DNA of 25,614 bases, taken from positions 1 to 25,614 of the forward strand of contig JAUCBJ010000318.1 of the NCBI GenBank assembly GCA_032718475.1, given 5' to 3'. This document shows positions 10,344-19,400 of the stretch, piece by piece. Position 1 is the stretch's first letter, and each line of letters starts with the position of its first letter. A model generated the notes under the pieces. The model was not told where the DNA came from. It saw only the letters and a list, made by a program, of their open reading frames with translations, and ran no database searches. Source of the DNA: Nemertoderma westbladi. Lineage: Eukaryota > Xenacoelomorpha > Nemertodermatida > Nemertodermatidae. A program made the translations under genes and the position numbers.

Positions 10344-10457
10344 ACATCCATGATGGATCCGTCCAACATCCGTGACGGATCCGTCCAACATCCATTATGG
10401 ATCCTTCCAACATCCATGATGGATCCGTCCAACATCCATGATGAATCCGTCCAATAT
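10344..10457. repeat. 22-bp minisatellite, about 5.2 copies
   Basis: The unit ACATCCATGATGGATCCGTC plus CA is repeated five times with a few substitutions (CGTGACGG, CATTATGG, ATGAATCC variants). Each unit contains two overlapping dyad symmetries, TCCATNATGGA and GGATCC. Because 22 is not a multiple of three, the short frames crossing it on both strands are artefacts of the repeat. Confidence 0.9.
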
Positions 10458-12315
10458 ACTCCACAGGGGAAACTTATAGTTGTCCTCATTTCTTGTAGGA
10501 CAATCCTGGTGCGATACATGAATGGGGTTGTTGGCGAATTACTAGTCGCATTGATGGATCGTTAATACTTCGGCGGGAGGTACGCTATCAACACCACAGG
10601 CTTTATTGGTCTTACTTAATTAATAGAAGCTGCAGCATTCTTTGTAAATCGTTGATCGGCAAGCAAACTACGGAGATGCCAAGGGCGTCCAGCTGATAAA
10701 AATACGCGCAATATTTGAATGCCAATTTCATCGATGAAATTCAGACATATTTACTTTACTGCTTTATTTATAATAATATTCAGTAAATAAGTCATTTAAT
10801 ATTAATATTTAATAATATACCGGTAGAATTATATAAGCCTACGCATTTTATTACATAATCATACTTTTATAATGAAATACTATACTATTATTTTAGTAAT
10901 TACACCGAAGATATTTATCTAATTACCCTTTTTCCCGATATGATATGATCTTCGTTTATTCCATAAGAAAAAGTGTGACAGAGTAGTTTTAGCGGTCGGT
11001 GTAAACAGTGTAAACAAAATTACCCTATTATTACAATTATTTACTACAGCGTAGTTATGCAGTAGTTTATATAAACGACAGATTACGTTTACCAAACAAT
11101 AAAGTATATTGCATCCTTCTTAGCCAACTAACTTAAATTTATATTTACAATACAAATAATTTTGCGAACCGTGACCTGCCAATACCAAATTATTATGCTC
11201 AATGCACCAATTTATTGTATCAATGGAAGCCACCTAATTGATTGAACAAATATAAGAGGTATAGGTGACGTTATCAATTTGATGAATTCATTAACTGCCA
11301 GTAATTTTCTCCCAGGTTTGTTAAAGTAACAGTTTACTGCGATGTAGACAACGAATGGCATATGATTATCTGGGTTAGTGTATAGAATGCTAATGTAATT
11401 TGCTAGCCATATGAGTGAACTTGGCAGATATGTAGTGATTTCTGCGTATTAACAGTTTAGTTAACCGGTACGCACCTGTAACCAAGGGGTCTGGATTGGC
11501 CCCCCACTGTGACCCTTTACATCACCATACTATCAGTATACAAACAAGTTTTAATCCTAGAAGACCTCTTATATAATCAGCCAAATTTCGTTATTTCAGC
11601 TTAATGCAAGTAGTTACAACTGGCATTGCACTAATAGACCTGTGAGATAAAAACAATTCACCCTTTAAAGACTAGAAAATGAATACAAGTGATGAGGGGC
11701 GCTGTCAATCTTTTAATAATATGTTTATTTAAATTAGCCAAACCGCATTGGAATGTAAGATAACGTACAATGGCCGGAAAGAACAATTGCCAAGAATGTT
11801 AACGATCAGAAGTTGATCATAAAGCCAAAGACTGCTGAATTACTAATACGTCCCGGTCTTTTAATTCGCGACTTGAATGAAACATAATTTACACTTCGTC
11901 TACCTAGTCTGGAAATCTAAAGAAAATAGGTACCGGAACCGGTACCGTTTACGTGTTTACATTTGGTACACCGACACCGTGTCTCTATGCATAAACGGTT
12001 GCCAGGTTTCTGACTCAGAAAGTACTGGGGTTTAGAAAGCCGTGAATCCTAAGACAAGCAGAATTAAACAAATAATTGTTCTAAAGAACCTATCACCTAC
12101 CCCTCCAATCAACATGCTTTGAAATGTTGTCACTAAAGCCATCCCGATCACACATATCAACTTCAACTTGCATAGATTTGCATCAATGATAATTCTGGAA
12201 ACTGTCTTGAAGAATAATCGGCGGATCTACAATGTATGGCAACAAAACACAGTAGATTCGATTGAAATTCAAAATTCAATAATAATAATACCGTGACAAG
12301 CGACCACGCAGATAG
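10458..12315. other. AT-rich intergenic stretch, no gene seen
   Basis: No open frame long enough to list, no RNA gene and no transposon coding similarity over almost 1.9 kb. The only structure noted is a perfect 8-bp-arm palindrome, GGTACCGG-AA-CCGGTACC, at 11929-11946. Confidence 0.5.
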
Positions 12316-12381
12316 AACTAGAAGTCACAGGAGGCAGTGTCTGTGTTTAACTAGAAGTCACAGGAGGCAGTGTCTGTGTTT
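12316..12381. repeat. Exact 33-bp tandem duplication
   Basis: Two identical adjacent copies of a 33-bp unit starting AACTAGAAGTCACAGG and ending GTCTGTGTTT (12316-12348 and 12349-12381). The identity implies a recent duplication, a polymorphism or an assembly artefact. Confidence 0.95.
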
Positions 12382-12632
12382 AGAGGTGGCGCCTAAATAA
12401 TATATCTCGGTTTATTGAATCTTTATCTCGGTAATATTTAATTATATTAAATAATATCATTATGTTACTTATAATATATGTATCATATTGTATATTATTT
12501 TAATATGATGTATGCAGACGGCGAGGTCCCGATTAAGGCAATGAGAGGTGCTTAGTGACTTGTAGTTGGTCATCAGATAACAGTGGTAATGGCAGAATTA
12601 GTCTATTGACAAATCCAACTGCACATGCCATG

Positions 12633-12656
12633 ATACTACTACTACTACTACTACTA
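12633..12656 (-). repeat. (TAG)n tail at LINE 3' end
   Basis: On the minus strand the LINE reading frame ends and passes straight into seven or so TAG/AGT units. Many non-LTR retrotransposons end in a short tandem repeat in place of poly-A, so this marks the element's 3' boundary. The stop codon lies within the repeat. Confidence 0.7.
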
Positions 12657-13276
12657 GGTCGAGCGAGCTCGGACAGTGGAAATGAGATCCTTCCAGGCTT
12701 CCCGATTCTCCATAGTTGTCGCAATTTCGTTTCTCCCAAGTTCAGTATCCCTTTCAAGATGATCTATATATGTTATGGTCGGTCGTCCACGACTACGCTT
12801 TCCATGAGTTGGTTGCCAGAAAAGTAGATGTAGTATGACCTCGTCGTTACTTCGCCAGCAGTGCCCACTGAATCTTAATCTGCATTCACGGAGGGTGGTT
12901 GATAAAGGTGGTATTGTACCATAAAGCTCGGCGTTTGTCATGTGTTGTCTCCAGCTGATGTTTAGGGCTGCCCTTAGTAGTCTTGTGTAGCAACCATCAA
13001 TTCGTTGTTAAAATGATTTATTCAGTGTCCAGGTCTCACCCCGTATAAAAATACACTTTCCACAGTGGCTCGAAAGAACTTAGTCTTCAGGTGCCTGGAG
13101 AGATCTGATTTCCAGATGGTATCCATTTTTGATAGAGCTACCCAAGCCTTTGCTTTCCTAACTTCTATGTCCTTTTTGCTACTCTCTATCCATGATCCAA
13201 GGTACTGGAAGTCGTCGACCTTCCTTAGTTGATTATTATCAATGGTTGTCAAGTTTCCATCAACATTAAAGGTCAT
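12654..13276 (-). pseudogene. LINE polymerase C-terminal region, frameshifted
   Basis: The minus strand from 13276 gives an 84-codon frame with NQLRKVDDFQYLGSWI, then AWVALSKMDTIW and VESVFLYG. A shift near 13035 and a stop near 13017 interrupt the ETWTL-type segment. A second frame (12941-12654) continues LRFSGHCWR, HGKRSRGRPTITYIDHLERD and ENREAWKDLI, the usual C-terminal signature of LINE ORF2 proteins. The reverse transcriptase core itself is absent and similarity stops near 13276, so the copy is 5'-truncated, as is usual for LINE insertions. It is related to the remnants at 9254-9710, 5045-5545 and 22953-23335. Confidence 0.85.
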
Positions 13277-13836
13277 GAATCACCTACATCACCTATATTC
13301 CAAATTATAGCCAAAACCAAACAATCTAGTAAAGGTATGGTTAATTTTTTTTATAGTGGTTCTATTTTGTCGACAAGCCGAAATACCATTCTCAATTTAT
13401 ATGTATAGTATTTACAATGCAGCTTCAAAGCAGTATGCCGACAGCAGTAGTACTGTAGTAGTAGTATGTATGTTGATATATCTCAGAAATTGTCGAATAT
13501 TGAGTAGTACTGCGTTAATATCTTTCACTAATGTGTGTAAACAACAAATTAGCTGATAAATCCAGCATCTGGAACAATACCATGGGTTAATTAACAAAGA
13601 TAATATAATTATTATATAGTAGGCATGCAGAAGTAAGTAACTCCGCTGAAGTAACTTCCATCTACGTCCTAAAACTTCCCCACTTACTATTCTGCTGTAA
13701 TCTGCAGTCTTTTTTCCTTTTATTCTAACAAACTTTGAGGCCAGTAGGTACTGTACACGAGTAGGGCCTTCGTGCAGCAAAAGCTGCAAGCCATCTTACC
13801 GAACAATTATAATTATACTATGTCTAGTTATATATT
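13277..13836. other. Intergenic stretch, no gene seen
   Basis: The longest frame, 125 codons on the minus strand (13412-13789), has no recognisable domain, and a microsatellite-like (AGT)n tract near 13440 contributes to it. The sequence just beyond 13276 shows no LINE similarity. Confidence 0.45.
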
Positions 13837-13879
13837 GGCTTCCGACAATTATGACTTCCGACAATTATGGCTTCCGACA
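13837..13879. repeat. 16-bp tandem repeat, 2.7 copies
   Basis: The unit GGCTTCCGACAATTAT occurs at 13837 and 13869 (partial), with one GACTTCCGACAATTAT copy between them. Confidence 0.85.
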
Positions 13880-14275
13880 CACGCACCTACACACAGACTT
13901 TTGGAAAACGGCCATAGTATAATTATTCACAGTTCGCATCAACAGTTCGTTGATGGCTCGCAGTTTTTTCTCGCCCCACAGAATTATCTATCCGTGGTTC
14001 AGAGTAAAAGAAATGCATCTAAAACCTGCCCGTCAAATATGAAATATATGAATAATATGAAATGCATCTTAAAACAATAAATAAACTTAAAATAATCTTA
14101 AAATAATACCACAAATATAATAGTGGAAGTTTCTAGGGCGCGGGTTTGATAAGAGGCGAGACGCCTCAACGGTCTGCACAGCGCTTGTTCGAGCACCTTC
14201 TTCATTTTTTTTGCAATTGACAAGATTTTATATTTTTCAAATTCATAATATATTTAAAAGCTGCTCTCATCTATT
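13880..14275. promoter_or_regulatory. Presumed upstream region of the astacin gene
   Basis: AT-rich sequence with no gene. A TATA-like TATATTTAAAAG lies at about 14248-14259, only some 17-28 bp before the first ATG. If it is a real TATA box, transcription would start near or past that ATG, favouring the in-frame ATG at 14306 as the start. There is no further evidence for a promoter, and a 5' exon farther upstream is possible. Confidence 0.25.
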
Positions 14276-15862
14276 ATGCAACTTCAATATATTGGACGTA
14301 ATATTATGTTTGTTTTGACTGTTTTTGTAACATTAAGCAAAAGTAACATTGATGAGGAGCAACATAATAGACAAAATGTTTGGGTAGTTGAAGAAGACAT
14401 GGAGTTGACCTATGATCAACTTAGGGTGTACATGGAAGCTCACGAAAATAGAACTAGAAAAGGAACCCCGGACATGTCTCAGAGGTGGCCAAAAACAAAT
14501 GGGATTATAATAGTTCCGTACATGTATCTGGATGGAGACTACTTCTCTGAGGATGACATGAATGAGATCAACCTCGCATTCACTGAATGGGAAGAAGCCC
14601 TCTGCATTAAGTTCATTCCTCTGGGGGTATCTGTTCCTGACGACATATCAATGATCATTCAAAACGATGATTCTTGTCGATCAGGTGTTGGATTTAGTGG
14701 GTCGCTTAATATGAAACTTGGTCCTGGTTGTAGATTCAAGGGAATTGTGCTACACGAACTCGGCCACATTCTTGGTTTTCACCACGAACAAAGTCGTCCA
14801 GATCGAGACAACCATGTTGTCATTGATTTTTCCAATATTGCAGAAGGACACTATGGAAACTTTGCGAAGTACAATTTGGAAACCGCAGGGACGTATTATC
14901 TACCTTATGATATCACTTCTATCATGCATTACGGTCCGCATTCTTTTGCAATCGACATCAATATACCAACAATAAGACCTGTGGATATGTATTCAGGATG
15001 GGAAAGTGATATGGGGCAAAGGGATGCTCTTTCATTTTACGACAAAAAGCAGATGAATTTGATGTATGCATGTGCGTCCCATTGTGACTTCGAATCCATA
15101 ACGTGCGAGAGTCCAGGTTATTTAGGAAAGGATTGCCAATGTGTCTGCCCAGAAGGTGCTGATTGTGGCAGGACTTGCAAATATGATGAAATATGTTTGG
15201 AACCTGGGTTCGTAAATACATTATGCCAATGCCAATGCCCACCTTACTTGAGAGATTGCTATGTTAATTTATGCCCAATCAGTGAAGCAATTGTAAGCAT
15301 TCAATGTTATGAACACAAATTCACTTGTGCTAATGGGCACATTATACCAGAGTTTGCCCATTGTGATTGGGTAAATGACTGCGGTGACAACAGCGATGAG
15401 ACTTCTTGTATATGCGATGAAACATATGGATATCAGTGTCAAAATGATGACAAGTGTATACAAAAATATAAAAAGTGCGATGGAATATTCCATTGTCCAG
15501 AACACGACGATGAATATGGTTGTAATTGCAGATGGAGCCAATCATGGCGCTGTTTGTCTGGGGAGTGTATAGCTGGCCATCAAGTCTGCGATCAGACAAT
15601 TCAATGTTTCGATGGGAGTGACGAAGCAAGTTGTTGTGAGATGCATACTTTCCGTTGCTATAACAACCCAACCAAGTGTCGCCGAATTTCCTACATGTGT
15701 AACGGGAGAAATAGTTGCGGCGACATGTCTTTGGATGGAGCTTGCTGTGACGTCATCGACCAAGATTCTGTTTTCGAGTGCACTTCCAATGGTGTATGTA
15801 TTCCCATTCATTATGTAAATGATGGCATCAATCATTGTCCTGATGGTTCTGATGAAGTATAA
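14276..15862 (+). CDS. Secreted astacin-family metalloprotease with LDLa repeats
   Basis: A 528-residue frame. The N-terminus is hydrophobic from Met11 (MFVLTVFVTL), a probable signal peptide, so translation may start at Met1 or Met11. A propeptide follows, with EEDMEL around Asp41 at the place of the astacin Asp switch. The mature protease spans about residues 62-266. It has the zinc site HELGHILGFHHE (His160, Glu161, His164, His170), the RPDRD stretch, the Met-turn SIMHYG with Tyr219, and Cys110/Cys266 and Cys134/Cys152 matching the two astacin disulfides. Residues 266-343 are Cys-rich and EGF-like. Five LDL-receptor class A modules then start at Cys344, 380, 418, 454 and 491. Family knowledge: zinc endopeptidases cutting matrix, hatching-envelope or growth-factor substrates outside the cell. 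Oddities: module 1 lacks its third Cys, module 4 has a weak calcium motif, and module 5 lacks the fourth and sixth Cys because the frame ends at SDEV. The stop lies within GAA-GTATAA, a possible weak donor, so a 3' exon may exist. The long intronless frame could reflect a retrocopy. Confidence 0.92.
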   Translation: MQLQYIGRNIMFVLTVFVTLSKSNIDEEQHNRQNVWVVEEDMELTYDQLRVYMEAHENRTRKGTPDMSQRWPKTNGIIIVPYMYLDGDYFSEDDMNEINLAFTEWEEALCIKFIPLGVSVPDDISMIIQNDDSCRSGVGFSGSLNMKLGPGCRFKGIVLHELGHILGFHHEQSRPDRDNHVVIDFSNIAEGHYGNFAKYNLETAGTYYLPYDITSIMHYGPHSFAIDINIPTIRPVDMYSGWESDMGQRDALSFYDKKQMNLMYACASHCDFESITCESPGYLGKDCQCVCPEGADCGRTCKYDEICLEPGFVNTLCQCQCPPYLRDCYVNLCPISEAIVSIQCYEHKFTCANGHIIPEFAHCDWVNDCGDNSDETSCICDETYGYQCQNDDKCIQKYKKCDGIFHCPEHDDEYGCNCRWSQSWRCLSGECIAGHQVCDQTIQCFDGSDEASCCEMHTFRCYNNPTKCRRISYMCNGRNSCGDMSLDGACCDVIDQDSVFECTSNGVCIPIHYVNDGINHCPDGSDEV

Positions 15863-16460
15863 TTAATTCCTTAACAATAATTTATTGTAATTAAACAGCG
15901 GTGAAGGGTTGTGACTTATGAAAAAATAAATTCTTCTAATTACAAAAAGACAACGAAGTCAATTTAGTTTGGTAGATAATTATTGGTCTGCTATGGGGAA
16001 AGGTATTTAAAGTTGTTGGGTCCAACGGTGTTTGCAAATTTAAAATTTCATTATGTCAGTAATTAGTTTTTGAGAGATTTTACTATAGGTGGTGAGAATT
16101 AGTTTGTAGTCTTGCAGAATAAATTTTAGTTATATATGTTGCAATTTTATGTAATAATTTATATAATAAAAAAATTTATAAAAATGGTGCTAAAATCATA
16201 ACAATGGTGCGACGACGTATATTCAATTTATTATCAATTTCTACGTACATGACTGGCATTGGATGGTAAAAAGTTTATGGATTTACTATACCGTCACCTA
16301 TAAAGCAGTATATGTTACAGTACTACACTATAAAACTTATGTTAAGTTTATGCATTGAGCATTAGAAATAGGGGCCTATATTTGAAATGGGTGCATCTCC
16401 GCAATAAACATACTCTTTAATATTAAATTCGGTCAATAGATCCTAAAACACTTTTTCCCA
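15863..16460. other. 3' flank of the astacin gene
   Basis: AT-rich, no gene. A polyadenylation hexamer AATAAA lies at 15925-15930, about 60 bp past the stop codon, and another near 16118. No genomic poly-A tract follows, so there is no direct mark of retroposition. The sequence runs into the 50-bp satellite at 16461. Confidence 0.6.
15925..15930 (+). terminator. Probable polyadenylation signal of astacin gene
   Basis: Canonical AATAAA about 60 bp after the stop codon in AT-rich sequence. The hexamer is common by chance here, so the assignment rests on position. Confidence 0.45.
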
Positions 16461-19400
16461 GCTGATTGAATAGAGATGGAGGACTGGAATGCACTATTAC
16501 ACAGTTACCAACTGATTGAATAGAGACGGAGGACTGGAATGCACTATTACACAGTTACCAACTGATTGAATAGAGACGGAGGACTGGAATGCACTATTAC
16601 ACAGTTCCCAACTGATTGAATAGAGACGGAGGACTGGAATGCACTATTACACAGTTCCCAACTGATTAAATAGAGACGGAGGACTGGAATGCACTATTAC
16701 ACAGTTACCAACTGATTGAATAGAGACGGAGGACTGGAATGCACTATTACACAGTAACCAACTGATTGAATAGAGACGGAGGAATGGAATGCACTATTAC
16801 ACAGTTACCAACTGATTAAATAGAGACGGAGGACTGGAATGCACTATTACACAGTTACCAACTGATTGAATAGAGACGGAGGACTGGAATGCACTATTAC
16901 ACAGTTACCAACTGGTTGAATAGAGACGGAGGACTGGAATGCACTATTACACAGTTCCCATCTGATTGAATAGAGACGGAGGACTGGAATGCACTATTAC
17001 ACAGTTACCAACTGATTGAATAGAGACGGAGGACTGGAATGCACTATTACACAGTTACCAACTGATTGAATAGAGACGGAGGACTGGAATGCACTATTAC
17101 ACAGTTCCCATCTGATTGAATAGAGACGGAGGACTGGAATGCATTATTACACAGTTCCCAACTGATTGAATAGAGACGGAGGACTGGAATGCACTATTAC
17201 ACAGTTACCAACTGATTGAATAGAGACGGAGGACTGGAATGCACTATTACACAGTTACCAACTGATTGAATAGAGACGGAGGACTGGAATGCACTATTAC
17301 ACAGTTACCAACTGAATGAATAGAGACGGAGGACTGGAATGCACTATTACACAGTTCCCATCTGATTGAATAGAGACGGAGGACTGGAATGCACTATTAC
17401 ACAGTTACCAACTGATTGAATAGAGACGGAGGACTGGAATGCACTATTACACAGTTACCAACTGATTGAATAGAGAATGAGGACTGGAATGCACTATTAC
17501 AGAGTTACCAACTGATTGAATAGAGACGGTGGACTGGAATGCACTATTACACAGTTACCAACTGATTGAATAGAGACGGAGGACTGGAATGCACTATTAC
17601 ACAGTTACCAACTGATTGAATAGAGACGGAGGACTGGAATGCACTATTACACAGTTCCCAACTGATTGAATAGAGACGGAGGACTGGAATGCACTATTAC
17701 ACAGTTACCAACTGATTGAATAGAGACGGAGGACTGGAATGCACTATTACACAGTTACCAACTGATTGAATAGAGACGGTGGACTGGAATGCACTATTAC
17801 ACAGTTACCAACTGATTGAATAGAGACGGAGGACTGGAATGCACTATTACAGAGTTACCAACTGATTGAATAGAGACGGAGGACTGGAATGCACTATTAC
17901 ACAGATACCAACTGATTGAATAGAGAATGAGGACTGGAATGCACTATTACAGAGTTACCAACTGATTGAATAGAGACGGTGGACTGGAATGCACTATTAC
18001 ACAGTTCCCAACTGATTGAATAGAGACGGAGGACTGGAATGCACTATTACACAGTTCCCAACTGATTGAATAGAGACGGAGGACTGGAATGCACTATTAC
18101 ACAGTTACCAACTGATTGAATAGAGACGGAGGACTGGAATGCACTATTACACAGTTACCAACTGATTGAATAGAGAATGAGGACTGGAATGCACTATTAC
18201 AGAGTTACCAACTGATTGAATAGAGACGGTGGACTGGAATGCACTATTACACAGTTACCAACTGATTGAATAGAGACGGAGGACTGGAATGCACTATTAC
18301 AGTTACCAACTGATTGAATAGAGAATGAGGACTGGAATGCACTATTACAGAGTTACCAACTGATTGAATAGAGACGGTGGACTGGAATGCACTATTACAC
18401 AGTTCCCAACTGATTGAATAGAGACGGAGGACTGGAATGCACTATTACACAGTTCCCAACTGATTGAATAGAGACGGAGGACTGGAATGCACTATTACAC
18501 AGTTACCAACTGATTGAATAGAGACGGAGGACTGGAATGCACTATTACACAGTTACCAACTGATTGAATAGAGAATGAGGACTGGAATGCACTATTACAG
18601 AGTTACCAACTGATTGAATAGAGACGGTGGACTGGAATGCACTATTACACAGTTACCAACTGATTGAATAGAGACGGAGGACTGGAATGCACTATTACAC
18701 AGTTACCAACTGATTGAATAGAGACGGAGGACTGGAATGCACTATTACACAGTTCCCAACTGATTGAATAGAGACGGAGGACTGGAATGCACTATTACAC
18801 AGTTACCAACTGATTGAATAGAGACGGAGGACTGGAATGCACTATTACACAGTTACCAACTGATTGAATAGAGACGGTGGACTGGAATGCACTATTACAC
18901 AGTTACCAACTGATTGAATAGAGACGGAGGACTGGAATGCACTATTACACAGTTACCAACTGATTGAATAGAGACGGAGGACTGGAATGCACTATTACAC
19001 AGTTCCCAACTGATTGAATAGAGACGGAGGACTGGAATGCACTATTACACAGTTACCAACTGATTGAATAGAGACGGAGGACTGGAATGCACTATTACAC
19101 AGTTACCAACTGATTGAATAGAGACGGAGGACTGGAATGCACTATTACACAGTTACCAACTGATTGAATAGAGAATGAGGACTGGAATGCACTATTACAG
19201 AGTTACCAACTGATTGAATAGAGACGGTGGACTGGAATGCACTATTACACAGTTACCAACTGATTGAATAGAGACGGAGGACTGGAATGCACTATTACAC
19301 AGTTACCAACTGATTGAATAGAGAATGAGGACTGGAATGCACTATTACAGAGTTACCAACTGATTGAATAGAGACGGTGGACTGGAATGCACTATTACAC

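Noticed and set aside
10262-10565. Overlapping small frames on both strands
   Set aside because: They are read-throughs of the 22-bp minisatellite and the (AAAC)n run.
13412-14080. Frames of 125 (minus) and 102 (plus) codons just upstream of the astacin gene
   Set aside because: They contain microsatellite-like and 16-bp tandem repeat sequence and no domain, and they are not plausibly spliced to the astacin frame.
14718-15835. Several frames of 65-109 codons overlapping the astacin gene
   Set aside because: They are shadows of the astacin coding sequence in other frames; the zinc site, Met-turn and cysteine pattern fix the real frame.
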